Source: Winogradskyella tangerina (lineage in GTDB: Bacteria; Bacteroidota; Bacteroidia; Flavobacteriales; Flavobacteriaceae). From it: a stretch of DNA of 64,000 nt. The position numbers and the translations under genes are program-made. Shown one piece after another: positions 42,945-51,491 of this stretch (position 1 is the stretch's first letter; each line of letters starts with the position of its first letter). A model generated the notes under the pieces. The model ran no database searches. It saw nothing but the letters and a program-made list of their open reading frames with translations, and had not been told where the DNA came from. Location of the stretch: positions 62,001-126,000 of the forward strand of contig NZ_QERF01000003.1 of the NCBI RefSeq assembly GCF_003260205.1, read 5' to 3'.

Positions 42945-43949
42945 ATGAGTAGTGAAAAAGACGCAAAATTAAAAGCCTTAAAATTAACCTTAGACAAGCT
43001 AGATAAAGCTTACGGAAAGGGCACCGTAATGAAAATGAGCGATCAGGCGATCGAAGATGTGGATGCCATTTCATCGGGTTCACTAGGTTTAGATATTGCT
43101 TTAGGTGTTGGAGGATATCCAAGAGGGCGAGTTATAGAAATTTATGGGCCAGAATCTTCTGGTAAAACCACATTGACGCTTCATGCAATTGCAGAAGCAC
43201 AAAAAGCTGGTGGCATTGCTGCCTTTATTGATGCTGAACATGCATTCGATAGGTTTTATGCTGAAAAGTTGGGCGTAGATCTAGAAAACCTAATTATTTC
43301 ACAACCTGATAATGGAGAGCAAGCTTTAGAAATCGCAGATAATTTAGTGCGTTCAGGCGCTATCGATATCATCGTTGTTGATTCTGTGGCAGCCTTAACT
43401 CCAAAAAGTGAGATCGAAGGTGAAATGGGAGATTCTAAAATGGGACTACATGCCCGCTTGATGTCTCAAGCTTTAAGAAAGCTAACTGCATCGATTAGTA
43501 AAACCAATTGTACAATGATTTTTATTAATCAGTTACGTGAAAAAATTGGTGTGATGTTCGGTAACCCAGAAACTACCACTGGTGGTAATGCACTTAAGTT
43601 TTACGCTTCAGTGCGTTTAGATATAAGACGATCTACACAGATCAAAGACAGCAACAGTAACGTAATGGGTAACAAAACTCGAGTTAAGGTTGTGAAGAAT
43701 AAAGTGGCACCACCATTTAGAACTGCAGAATTCGACATTATGTATGGCGAAGGTGTATCTAAGGTTGGTGAAATTTTGGATTTGGCTGTTGAACACGATA
43801 TTGTTAAAAAGAGTGGTTCATGGTTTAGCTATGAAGACACTAAACTTGGGCAAGGTCGTGATGCTGTAAAGTCCCTCATTAAAGATAATCCAGATTTAAT
43901 GGATGAACTTGAAGAAAAAGTTAGGGCGTTAATCAATGATAATCAATAA
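42945..43949 (+). CDS. recA: Recombinase A
   Basis: RecA forms filaments on single-stranded DNA and drives homologous recombination and SOS induction. From ATG 42945 ([14 protein letters not shown]) the protein has 334 residues; the frame is open further upstream but that part lies across the promoter. Present are Walker [19 protein letters not shown], Walker [23 protein letters not shown], and the L2 region [29 protein letters not shown] strong terminator follows. It is a single-gene unit. Confidence 0.98.
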   Translation: MSSEKDAKLKALKLTLDKLDKAYGKGTVMKMSDQAIEDVDAISSGSLGLDIALGVGGYPRGRVIEIYGPESSGKTTLTLHAIAEAQKAGGIAAFIDAEHAFDRFYAEKLGVDLENLIISQPDNGEQALEIADNLVRSGAIDIIVVDSVAALTPKSEIEGEMGDSKMGLHARLMSQALRKLTASISKTNCTMIFINQLREKIGVMFGNPETTTGGNALKFYASVRLDIRRSTQIKDSNSNVMGNKTRVKVVKNKVAPPFRTAEFDIMYGEGVSKVGEILDLAVEHDIVKKSGSWFSYEDTKLGQGRDAVKSLIKDNPDLMDELEEKVRALINDNQ

Positions 43950-43956
43950 GTTAATT

Positions 43957-43984
43957 AAAAATCCTAAATTTTTTTAGGATTTTT
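43957..43984 (+). terminator. Terminator of recA
   Basis: AAAAATCCTAAA (43957-43968) pairs with TTTAGGATTTTT (43973-43984), then more T residues. Confidence 0.9.
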
Positions 43985-44045
43985 TTGTTTTTAGACGCAA
44001 CCCTTTTGGGAATCCTGCATCTAAACATTAAGAATTTAAATGTTT

Positions 44046-44465
44046 ATGAAAAAATTATATTACATAGCGGTTTTATTCACACTGACATTATTCTCTTGTG
44101 ACATAGGAGATGGAGATCAGCAATTTCAATTCGAAGTGATGCCAATCACAAGCGTACAAGTCCCAGACGAATTTCAACTTGGTAGTACCTATGAAATATC
44201 TGTGTCTTACAACAGACCTAATGATTGTTATGAATTTAACGATTTTCTTTACTCGGTAAATGGTGCGGAAAGATCTGTTGCGGTTGTAAATACCGTTTAT
44301 GCAACATCTAACACAGGTTGTGGTGGAAGCCCTGAAAGTGAAACTGTAGGATTCGATTTTACAGTGACCTCAATTGAGACACATATTTTTAAGTTTTTCC
44401 AGGGAACTGACAGTGCTGGTATTGACCAGTATCACATTGTAGAAGTGCCTGTAGTAGAGGATTGA
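44046..44465 (+). CDS. Small lipoprotein, unknown function
   Basis: 139 residues from ATG 44046 (an ATG two codons earlier is also possible). Signal peptide with lipobox LFSCDIGDGD (Cys near residue 17-19). The mature part is a beta-sandwich-like domain with one pair of cysteines (near NDCYEF and TGCGGSP) that could form a disulfide in the periplasm. No family recognised. The sigma factor gene starts 51 bases downstream, so the two could share a transcript, but no link is shown. Confidence 0.75.
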   Translation: MKKLYYIAVLFTLTLFSCDIGDGDQQFQFEVMPITSVQVPDEFQLGSTYEISVSYNRPNDCYEFNDFLYSVNGAERSVAVVNTVYATSNTGCGGSPESETVGFDFTVTSIETHIFKFFQGTDSAGIDQYHIVEVPVVED

Positions 44466-44516
44466 TCTTTGATCAACCCTTTTAGAAGCTATTAATCATA
44501 AACAAACTAAAAGCAT

Positions 44517-45062
44517 GTGAGTTTAGAGAGACTCATAGAAAACTGTATAAAACAAGATGCTCAAGCTCAAAGTCAATTATACAAGCAATACGCAAGTAAA
44601 TTATTTTCACTTTGTCTTAAGTATTCTAAAAATTATGCCCAGGCAGAAGACAATCTGCACGATGCTTTTATTACTGTATTTAGTAAAATAGATCAGTATA
44701 AAAACAAAGGTTCTTTCGAAGGTTGGTTAAAACGAATAGCCATAAACACGGCTTTACAACGCTATAGAGATAATGTAGGTGTTTATGATATTGTTAATGA
44801 AGGTCAGATTGAAGACGTAACCGTCGATCTAGATGATAGTGATCTTAGCATAGATTTTCTATTAAAGATCATTCAAGAATTGCCTGACAGGTACAGATTG
44901 GTTTTCAATTTATACGTTCTAGACGGCTATTCACATGTTGAAATAAGTGAATTGATCAATATTTCTACTGGGACCTCAAAATCAAACCTAGCGAGAGCAC
45001 GGATGATTTTAAAAGATAAAATTGAAGATTATAAGGCGAATAAAAATTCGCGATCATTATAA
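44517..45062 (+). CDS. ECF-type RNA polymerase sigma factor
   Basis: 181 residues. Region 2 is visible in LFSLCLKYSKNYAQAEDNLHDAF and the following SFEGWLKRIAINTALQRYRDN; region 4 in LPDRYRLVFNLYVLDGYSHVEISELINISTGTSKSNLARAR, near the C-terminus. This is a group IV (ECF) factor that redirects RNA polymerase. The start codon is GTG 44517; an ATG at 44515 overlaps it but meets TGA at once (ATGTGA). The partner gene begins 2 bases after the stop and encodes a membrane-anchored protein that probably acts as anti-sigma factor. The signal is unknown. Confidence 0.92.
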   Translation: MSLERLIENCIKQDAQAQSQLYKQYASKLFSLCLKYSKNYAQAEDNLHDAFITVFSKIDQYKNKGSFEGWLKRIAINTALQRYRDNVGVYDIVNEGQIEDVTVDLDDSDLSIDFLLKIIQELPDRYRLVFNLYVLDGYSHVEISELINISTGTSKSNLARARMILKDKIEDYKANKNSRSL

Positions 45063-45064
45063 TA

Positions 45065-46600
45065 ATGAACGAAAAGAAAAATATAGACAGACTTTTTCAA
45101 GAAAAGTTTAAAGATTTCGAGATGGCTCCTCAAGATGCCGTTTGGGATCGTATAAGCGAAAGTCTACCTAATAAGAAGAAAAAGCGTAGAGTCATTCCGA
45201 TATGGTGGCAAATTGGAGGTGTTGCTGCAACTATTGCTTTACTTCTCACTATTGGTTTCTTAGTTTTTGATTCGGATGAAAATCTTACCGATAAACCAGT
45301 AATTGTAGAGACTGAACAAAACGACCCTTCAAACAAGACCCTTGAAAACACACACGAAGAGCCGGCACAAAATGATCTTAATTCAAGTAACGAATCACAA
45401 GAGACTCAGTTAGTGGAAACAGAGAACACAATGGACTCCACTAATGACGATACTGAACCGAATTCTAGATTAAACGAAGTAAATACATTTAATAATCTTA
45501 TTTCGAATCCTAGAGCACATAAAGATGCTGTGGCAAATCGCACAGATAAAACTGAGCACAATTCGCAGCAGCCAAAGTCTTTGGTAAATAATCCTTCAAA
45601 TAAACGCTCAACCGTAGCCTCTAATAAAGAGGATGAAAATTTGAAAGACAAAAATCCACAGAACGATCTTGAATTGAAATCTACAATTAAGAATGCTATT
45701 GTAGATCCAAAAACAGCCGTTGCAGAAAATTCTAATTCTGAAAATAAGACAAATAACACTGCATCTGAAGATTTAGAAAAAGACAAAGAAACACTTGTAA
45801 AAGAAGACCCAAACAAGACATCTATTATAGATGCTATTGCGGAGAACACTAACCTCATTGATGAAAAAGAAAAAGAAGATGAACAGAACAGGTGGAGCAT
45901 TCAACCTAATGTTGCGCCTGTTTATTTTAGTTCTCTAGGTCAAGGGTCTACTATTCATAATCAATTTAGCGATAACTCAAAAAGCAGTGAAATAAGTATG
46001 AGCTACGGAATCTCTGGTAGCTATGCAATTTCAGATAAATTGAGAATTCGCGCCGGTATTAACCGCGTTAATCTCAATTACGCAACTTCAGACGTAATTG
46101 CTTTCAGTGGTGCTAATACAGCTGCCAGAAATGGTTTTTCCCAAGGAAATATCAACTTCAAAAACGGTAATGTAGTTTCGTTGGTAAGCTTAGAAACGCT
46201 TATCAATTCTACGACTCCGGAGGCCTTCAATACGAAAATTACGGGTGATATCGATCAGCGTTTCGGGTTTGTTGAAGTTCCTTTAGAGTTAGAATATCGA
46301 CTATTAGATAAAAAGTTTGGACTTAATGTTATTGGTGGGTTTAGTACGTTTTTCTTAAACCAGAATGAAATCTATGCAGACATAGACGGTAATTCAACCT
46401 TAATAGGTGAAGCCAGTAATATTAATTCAACAAGTTTTAGTGCCAATTTCGGTTTAGGATTGGATTACAACTTGTCTAAACGATGGAATATAAATCTTGA
46501 ACCGCAGTTCAAGTACCAGATAAATACATTCAATAACACCTTTGGAAACTTTAGACCATTCTTTATTGGTGTATATACTGGAGTAAGATTTAAGTTTTAG
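45065..46600 (+). CDS. Membrane-anchored protein with C-terminal outer-membrane beta-barrel, likely partner of the sigma factor
   Basis: 511 residues. A short cytoplasmic N-terminus (1-44, with FQEKFKDFEMAPQDAVWDRI resembling anti-sigma ends) is followed by a membrane segment (47-68), a long acidic, Asn/Glu/Lys-rich, probably disordered linker (about 70-280), and a beta-barrel-like domain (285-511) ending in GVRFKF, a typical terminal strand of outer-membrane proteins. If both ends insert, one chain would cross the whole envelope from cytoplasm to outer membrane. It is 2 bases after the sigma factor gene. The anti-sigma role is inferred from position and N-terminus; no known anti-sigma domain was recognised. 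Confidence 0.75.
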   Translation: MNEKKNIDRLFQEKFKDFEMAPQDAVWDRISESLPNKKKKRRVIPIWWQIGGVAATIALLLTIGFLVFDSDENLTDKPVIVETEQNDPSNKTLENTHEEPAQNDLNSSNESQETQLVETENTMDSTNDDTEPNSRLNEVNTFNNLISNPRAHKDAVANRTDKTEHNSQQPKSLVNNPSNKRSTVASNKEDENLKDKNPQNDLELKSTIKNAIVDPKTAVAENSNSENKTNNTASEDLEKDKETLVKEDPNKTSIIDAIAENTNLIDEKEKEDEQNRWSIQPNVAPVYFSSLGQGSTIHNQFSDNSKSSEISMSYGISGSYAISDKLRIRAGINRVNLNYATSDVIAFSGANTAARNGFSQGNINFKNGNVVSLVSLETLINSTTPEAFNTKITGDIDQRFGFVEVPLELEYRLLDKKFGLNVIGGFSTFFLNQNEIYADIDGNSTLIGEASNINSTSFSANFGLGLDYNLSKRWNINLEPQFKYQINTFNNTFGNFRPFFIGVYTGVRFKF

Positions 46601-46655
46601 GTTAATTTAAATTCGGTTAAGTTATTGCAAAAGCAATGATGAATGCAATGATGAC

Positions 46656-46688
46656 AAAAGCTACTCGTGGTTAGGGTAGCTTTTTTTT
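46656..46688 (+). terminator. Terminator of the sigma/barrel operon, overlapping plsC
   Basis: AAAAGCTAC (46656-46664) pairs with GTAGCTTTT (46676-46684), followed by a T-run. The right half encodes the last residues of plsC on the opposite strand. Confidence 0.85.
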
Positions 46689-47425
46689 ATGTCTGAATTG
46701 CCACTCAACTCTTCAAGAATAATAGCTCTAGCTTCAGTGTTTAGAGATTTGGTGTCTTCAATTTTTAAACCTTCCGTTTGAAGGAATTTATGAATCTTAG
46801 ATTTCATTCGTCCGGGGCCACCACTAAAGAAGGTATAAGAAAATCGTTTTTTATTATCGTAAAAAGTGATAGGTACTACCGGAATTTGATGGTTTATTGC
46901 CAGCCGGAAGGCACCATCTTTAAACTCGTCTAAAACTATATGTTCTTCGGGCACACCACCTTCAGGGAAAATGCAGATGCTAAGACCTTGGCGTAACCGA
47001 CGCTGTGCTCTCAAAAAAACCGCCTGTCGACTTTTAGCACTACTGCGATCTACCAAAATACAGGTGCGTTTATAAAAGAAGCCAAACAATGGGATTTTAG
47101 CCAGTTCTTTTTTTCCGACGAAAACAAAAGGATTTTTAACCGAGACTAGCATTAGCATAATATCAGTCATTGAAGTATGATTGGCAATAAACATATAACT
47201 CTTTTTGGGGTCTGGTGTTTCTTCCCTTTCAATTTTGTAATTGAACCCCATTCCAATTAAAATGAACTTAGCCCAAAAGCGTGCTAATTTAAAAAACTGC
47301 GGATACCATTTTTCTCTAGAAATAGATATTAAAAGAATAGGGAGCAGTACTATAATTGGCAAGGCAACCAATATATAAAACCAAATACGATATAAAACCC
47401 AAAAAGGATATTTTAATATGGCCAT
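46661..47425 (-). CDS. plsC: 1-acyl-sn-glycerol-3-phosphate acyltransferase
   Basis: 254 residues. N-terminal membrane segments (about 5-35), then acyltransferase motif I NHTSMTDIML (HX4D, near 77), motif II region around GFFYKRTCILVDR, motif III FPEGGVPE and motif IV VVPITFYD. It adds the second acyl chain in phospholipid synthesis, at the inner membrane. The last six residues (SYPNHE) are encoded inside the stem of the convergent operon's terminator. The start region is divergent from trpS. Confidence 0.93.
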   Translation of the reverse strand: MAILKYPFWVLYRIWFYILVALPIIVLLPILLISISREKWYPQFFKLARFWAKFILIGMGFNYKIEREETPDPKKSYMFIANHTSMTDIMLMLVSVKNPFVFVGKKELAKIPLFGFFYKRTCILVDRSSAKSRQAVFLRAQRRLRQGLSICIFPEGGVPEEHIVLDEFKDGAFRLAINHQIPVVPITFYDNKKRFSYTFFSGGPGRMKSKIHKFLQTEGLKIEDTKSLNTEARAIILEELSGNSDIKKSYPNHE

Positions 47426-47462
47426 GGCACCAAAACTAAGTAAATAGTTCTACTAAAAAAAT

Positions 47463-47470
47463 TATCTTTG
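47463..47470 (+). promoter_or_regulatory. -7 box TATCTTTG of trpS
   Basis: A full match to TAnnTTTG, 49 bases before the trpS ATG. A TTG at the right -33 distance was not seen. Confidence 0.55.
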
Positions 47471-47494
47471 CGCATCGTTTAATTTTTAAAGTAA

Positions 47495-47512
47495 TTCCTG
47501 CTGAAGCAGGAA
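47495..47512 (+). repeat. Perfect palindrome in the trpS leader
   Basis: TTCCTGCTGAAGCAGGAA lies in the 5' untranslated region, ending 6 bases before the ATG. Its core resembles the dispersed CATTCCTGC...GCAGGAAT repeat at 51492. In RNA it would be a hairpin next to the start codon. Confidence 0.6.
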
Positions 47513-47518
47513 GTGAAC

Positions 47519-48490
47519 ATGGCACGAATACTAACAGGCATACAAAGTACAGGCACGCCGCACTTAGGGAATATTTTAGGTGCAATTTTACCTGCAATAG
47601 AAAAAGCGCAAGACCCAGCTAACGATTCGTATTTATTTATTGCAGACTTGCATTCTTTAACTCAGATCAAAGACGCAGAAACACTTCGAAACAATACCTA
47701 TTCTACGGCTGCAACTTGGTTAGCCTTCGGACTCGATATAGACAACAGTGTGTTTTACAGACAAAGTGATGTGCCTCAAGTAACAGAATTAGCTTGGTAT
47801 CTCAATTGCTTTTACCCATTCAAACGATTAGTACTTGCCCATAGTTTTAAGGATAAAGCTGATCGCTTAGACGACGTAAATGGTGGCTTATTTACATATC
47901 CGATGTTAATGGCAGCCGACATTTTAATGTATGATGCCGATATTATTCCTGTTGGAAAAGATCAGGAACAACATATAGAAATGACGCGCGATGTGGCTTC
48001 GAGATTTCATGCAAAAATGGGTGGTGAAACTTTTGTGTTACCTAAAGCTGATATTCAAAAAGAAACTATGCTTATTCCAGGTACTGACGGTGCCAAAATG
48101 AGTAAGAGCAAAGGCAATATCATTGATATCTTTTTACCTGAAAAGAAATTACGAAAGCAGATCATGTCTATTCAAACAGATAGTACACCATTAGAAGAAC
48201 CTAAAGATTGGGCAACGTGTAACTGTTTTGCTTTATACGCTTTATTGGCTTCTGAATCACAGATTGCCGAAATGAAAGCCAACTACGAAGGCGGAAACTA
48301 CGGTTATGGCCATGCCAAGCAAGCTCTTTTTGAACTCGTTTTAGAACGTTTCTCCGAACCAAGAGAACGTTACGATTACTATATGAACAACCTCAACGAG
48401 GTCGATGCTGCTTTGGCCAAAGGTGCTTCAAAAGCTAAGGTTGTAGCAGATGAAGTATTGCAGCGCGTAAGAACTAAGGTTGGGTATTAA
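47519..48490 (+). CDS. trpS: Tryptophanyl-tRNA synthetase
   Basis: Charges tRNA-Trp with tryptophan. From ATG 47519 (MARILTGIQSTG) the protein has 323 residues; an in-frame GTG two codons earlier is less likely. Class I signatures are TPHLGN near residue 13 (HIGH-like) and KMSKSKGN near 192. Length and the KMSKS position are normal. A small membrane protein gene follows 17 bases downstream. Confidence 0.97.
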   Translation: MARILTGIQSTGTPHLGNILGAILPAIEKAQDPANDSYLFIADLHSLTQIKDAETLRNNTYSTAATWLAFGLDIDNSVFYRQSDVPQVTELAWYLNCFYPFKRLVLAHSFKDKADRLDDVNGGLFTYPMLMAADILMYDADIIPVGKDQEQHIEMTRDVASRFHAKMGGETFVLPKADIQKETMLIPGTDGAKMSKSKGNIIDIFLPEKKLRKQIMSIQTDSTPLEEPKDWATCNCFALYALLASESQIAEMKANYEGGNYGYGHAKQALFELVLERFSEPRERYDYYMNNLNEVDAALAKGASKAKVVADEVLQRVRTKVGY

Positions 48491-48507
48491 ACTGATATGT
48501 TTACTAA

Positions 48508-48678
48508 ATGAATAAAAAAGCAATTAGTCCGCTGCTGATTTTAATAGCAATGGTTTTAGTTTCAATCAACCAATATGATTCAGAAACTAAACAATTTCAT
48601 CTGCTTGGTTACGTGGCGATTGTTGTTGCAATATTGGCAATCGTTGGCCTAATAAATATTTACAGGTCATCTAAATAA
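48508..48678 (+). CDS. Small two-segment membrane protein, unknown
   Basis: 56 residues from ATG 48508 (MNKKAISPLLILIAM). Two hydrophobic stretches, about 6-20 and 33-51, end in a short basic tail (IYRSSK). Too short for routine ORF calling, but it has a clean start, charged ends and a membrane-protein pattern. It follows trpS by 17 bases and overlaps the convergent dprA stop by 8 bases. No family recognised. Confidence 0.6.
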   Translation: MNKKAISPLLILIAMVLVSINQYDSETKQFHLLGYVAIVVAILAIVGLINIYRSSK

Positions 48679-49780
48679 TTTCAAACAATTTACCAGGCAA
48701 AGGCCTTACCACACCTTTTAATTCCATGTTAAGTAATATCCCTGCAAGTTTATAGGTTGGTATTTCACATTCTAAAGCGATGACATCGAGTTGTTGTTTT
48801 TCATTGTTTTTAAGATGGTTGTAAATGCGTTTTTCCTCTTCTTCTAATTCCACGAACAACTGTTTTTGTACTGGTGTATTTAAGCCAGACTCAGATTCTA
48901 AACGCCAATTCAGAATATAGGGAACATCCAAAGGATTCGACAATAAATGTGCCTTCTGATATTTTATGAGATTGTTACAACCTATGCTTTGACTGTCGGT
49001 AATTCTACCCGGAACCGCAAAAACCTCTCTGTCGTAAGAACTCGCAATGTCTGCAGTAACTAAGCTCCCGCCTTTTTCCGCAGATTCTATTACAATTGTG
49101 GCTTCGCTTAGCCCAGCTATGATCCGATTGCGTTTTAAAAAATTATTTCTGTCGAAGCTGTCGGTACTCCAGAAATCCGTGAAAAACCCTCCATGACGCT
49201 CTATATCGGCAACGTAGGTTTTATGCACCTTTGGATAGATCTGATTTAACCCATGTGCTAAACAACCAATGGTTTGAAGATTGTGTTTTAAGGCGGCTTT
49301 CTGGGCAGTGATATCTGTTCCGTAGGCAAATCCCGAAACAATAATCGGATTATAGGGCGACAGATCTTCTACTAGTTTTTCGCAGAATGCAATTCCACTC
49401 GAAGTTATTTTTCTTGTACCAACAATACTTATAATCGGCTGTTGCTTTACATTTATATTTCCAGATTGAAAGAGTAAAATAGGACCGTCGATGCAGTGTT
49501 TGAGCATTTCAGGATAACTGTCCTCGGTAAAATAATGTGCTGAAATAGCATTATCCTTCATAAAAGCCAATTCCTTTTCAGCTTCATCCATATGGCTTGG
49601 GTCTAAGAGACCTTTAACCGTAAGTTGACCAATGCCATCGATCTTTAAAAGGTTAGCGGCTTTTTCATTTAATACGGCTTCTGCAGAACCGCAATGCGCA
49701 ATTAACTTTTTAGCGGTAGTTGCGCCTATTTTTGGGACGTGTTGTAAGGCTAAAGCATGAATTAATTGAAGGTCGTTCAT
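48671..49780 (-). CDS. dprA: DNA-processing protein DprA
   Basis: 369 residues. N-terminal helix-hairpin-helix-like domain (about 1-70), then the Rossmann-type DprA domain with ISIVGTRKITSSGI, SGFAYGTDITAQKAAL, GGSLVTADIASSYDREVFAVPG, and a C-terminal winged helix (about 310-369). DprA loads RecA onto incoming single-stranded DNA during natural transformation. It is a single gene here, about 5 kb from recA. Confidence 0.95.
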   Translation of the reverse strand: MNDLQLIHALALQHVPKIGATTAKKLIAHCGSAEAVLNEKAANLLKIDGIGQLTVKGLLDPSHMDEAEKELAFMKDNAISAHYFTEDSYPEMLKHCIDGPILLFQSGNINVKQQPIISIVGTRKITSSGIAFCEKLVEDLSPYNPIIVSGFAYGTDITAQKAALKHNLQTIGCLAHGLNQIYPKVHKTYVADIERHGGFFTDFWSTDSFDRNNFLKRNRIIAGLSEATIVIESAEKGGSLVTADIASSYDREVFAVPGRITDSQSIGCNNLIKYQKAHLLSNPLDVPYILNWRLESESGLNTPVQKQLFVELEEEEKRIYNHLKNNEKQQLDVIALECEIPTYKLAGILLNMELKGVVRPLPGKLFEII

Positions 49781-49873
49781 GTTTATTTATCTGATTTGGA
49801 ACATACAAGAAACTAAATTTTTTCGATGTTAATAACTATACTACCTTAAACTTCGTTCACTTTCAAAAATTTT

Positions 49874-49881
49874 TAACTTTG
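49874..49881 (+). promoter_or_regulatory. -7 box TAACTTTG just before the SPOR protein gene
   Basis: TAACTTTG matches the consensus and ends 6 bases before ATG 49888, so the mRNA would be leaderless or nearly so. It also argues against a TTG start at 49879. Confidence 0.55.
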
Positions 49882-49887
49882 TCTTGT

Positions 49888-50826
49888 ATGCAGTTAGAAA
49901 CCTACATAAGCGACCTTCTATACCGTTACGATTGTGTAACAGTGCCAAACTTTGGTGCTTTTTTAACCAATCGTGTTTCGGCGAAAGTTCATGAAACGAC
50001 GCATACCTTTTATCCTCCGAAAAAGGTGTTGTCTTTTAACGAACAATTACAAAGCAATGATGGTCTGCTAGTTAATTATATTGCTGAGATCGAAAAGATC
50101 CCTTATGCAACTGCTAAAGACAAGGTTTCTAAGCAGGTAAAAGCCATCAAATCTTACCTAATTGAAGGGGAAACCATTCAACTTGAACATATAGGTGAAT
50201 TAATGCTTAATAATGAAGGAAGTATTGTCTTTCATCCGTCGAGTCATATCAATTATCTAACTGACGCTTTTGGGCTTTCGCACTTTATTTCTTCAGACAT
50301 AAAACGTGAAGTTTATAAAGAAGAAGTTGAAACTATTGAAGCTGCCGCACCAATCGTATTAACACCAGAAAAACGTTCAAATAACAATTGGTTAAAATAT
50401 GCCGCTGCAGCAGTTATTGTGCTTGGTTTGGGAGGTTACTTCGGAGCAAATTATTACAGCAATTCTATAGAAAATCACAATCAATTGGCACAAGAAGAGG
50501 CCAACGCTCAGTTAGATGCTAAAGTGCAAGAGGCAACATTTGTGATTAGTAATCCTTTGCCAGCTGCTACTTTATCTATTGCTAAGCAAACAGGAAATTA
50601 CCATATCGTTGCTGGTGCTTTTCGCATTGAGGCCAATTCAGATAAAAAAGTAGAACAGCTTAGAGATTTAGGTTATAAAGCGAGAAAGATTGGTAAGAAT
50701 CGCTACGGCCTTCATGAGGTAGTTTATGCCAGTTATACAACACGCCTCGAAGCTCACAAAGCCCTTTACAAAATAAGACGCGAGCATAACAAAGACGCTT
50801 GGTTGTTGATCAAAAAATTAGATTGA
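49888..50826 (+). CDS. HU-CCDC81-type and SPOR-domain membrane protein
   Basis: 312 residues from ATG 49888. Two N-terminal HU-CCDC81-like domains (about 1-130; VTVPNFGAFLTNRV and ETIQLEHIGELMLNNEGSIVFHP), a single membrane segment (about 170-188), and a C-terminal SPOR domain (about 235-312, GNYHIVAGAF and DAWLLIKK). SPOR domains bind septal, denuded peptidoglycan; HU-like domains could touch DNA in the cytoplasm. It may link division site and chromosome, but this is inference from the domains. Common in Bacteroidota. Confidence 0.88.
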   Translation: MQLETYISDLLYRYDCVTVPNFGAFLTNRVSAKVHETTHTFYPPKKVLSFNEQLQSNDGLLVNYIAEIEKIPYATAKDKVSKQVKAIKSYLIEGETIQLEHIGELMLNNEGSIVFHPSSHINYLTDAFGLSHFISSDIKREVYKEEVETIEAAAPIVLTPEKRSNNNWLKYAAAAVIVLGLGGYFGANYYSNSIENHNQLAQEEANAQLDAKVQEATFVISNPLPAATLSIAKQTGNYHIVAGAFRIEANSDKKVEQLRDLGYKARKIGKNRYGLHEVVYASYTTRLEAHKALYKIRREHNKDAWLLIKKLD

Positions 50827-50871
50827 TCTCAAAAATCTAATTCTATTCTCCTTTTCTTATATAAATCTAAA

Positions 50872-50887
50872 ATTGTAGGTCTACAAT
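50872..50887 (+). promoter_or_regulatory. Palindromic operator candidate before the thioesterase gene
   Basis: ATTGTAGGTCTACAAT is a perfect 7+2+7 inverted repeat. It ends 12 bases before the -7 box TATCTTTG (50899-50906), so a bound repressor would cover the -33 region. Confidence 0.5.
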
Positions 50888-50898
50888 CTAATTCGACT

Positions 50899-50906
50899 TA
50901 TCTTTG
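50899..50906 (+). promoter_or_regulatory. -7 box TATCTTTG of the thioesterase gene
   Basis: Full consensus match, 19 bases before the ATG at 50925. TTG at 50873-50875 lies within the palindrome, 23 bases upstream, slightly longer than usual spacing. Confidence 0.6.
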
Positions 50907-50924
50907 CATAAATTTTGAAAAGTT

Positions 50925-51434
50925 ATGCAACCCAGAACGGCATTTCAGTCTAAAACCGTAGTAACAGACCTTGTTTTACCAAGTGAAACAAATCCTATTA
51001 ATAATCTTTTTGGTGGCGAATTACTCGCACGAATGGACCGCGCAGCGAGTATTGCGGCCAGACGTCATTCACGTCGAATTGTAGTTACCGCTTCTGTCAA
51101 TCACGTGGCATTTAACCGCTCTGTTCCCTTGGGTTCGGTAGTTACTATTGAAGCTAAAGTATCGCGTGCGTTTTCCTCGTCTATGGAGGTATATATGGAT
51201 GTATGGATCGAAGATAGAGAGTCTGGGGAATGCATAAAGGCAAATGAGGCCATATACACTTTTGTGGCAGTTGACGAGACCGGACGCCCTGTAAAAGTAC
51301 CAGAGCTTATTCCTGAAACTGAATTAGAGAAGGAGCGTTATGAGGCTGCCTTGCGTAGAAAACAATTGAGTTTGGTTTTAGCAGGAAAAATGAAACCTTC
51401 AGAGGCTACTGAACTCAAAGCTATTTTTGAGTAA
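50925..51434 (+). CDS. Acyl-CoA thioesterase, hotdog family (YciA/ACOT-like)
   Basis: 169 residues. The hotdog core starts with TNPINNLFGGELLARMDRAASIAARRHS, where the asparagine/glycine-rich turn and the following aspartate are the catalytic region of the ACOT/YciA group, then VTASVNHVAFNRSVPLGSVVTIEAKV. It hydrolyses acyl-CoA to free acid and CoA in the cytoplasm. A single gene with its own promoter and palindromic operator, followed by a repeat-filled gap. Confidence 0.92.
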   Translation: MQPRTAFQSKTVVTDLVLPSETNPINNLFGGELLARMDRAASIAARRHSRRIVVTASVNHVAFNRSVPLGSVVTIEAKVSRAFSSSMEVYMDVWIEDRESGECIKANEAIYTFVAVDETGRPVKVPELIPETELEKERYEAALRRKQLSLVLAGKMKPSEATELKAIFE

Positions 51435-51491
51435 TATTCGACGTTATTCCTGATATGGATTGGTACTGCAATACCAATTTCGAATTGTTAC

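Noticed and set aside
42763..43122. Long open frame on the minus strand over the recA start
   Set aside because: It lies antisense to the recA N-terminus and promoter, has biased shadow-like composition and no recognisable domain.
45406..45900. 164-residue minus-strand frame rich in Ser and Phe
   Set aside because: It is the antisense shadow of the acidic linker of the sigma-partner protein; low-complexity linkers commonly leave such open frames.
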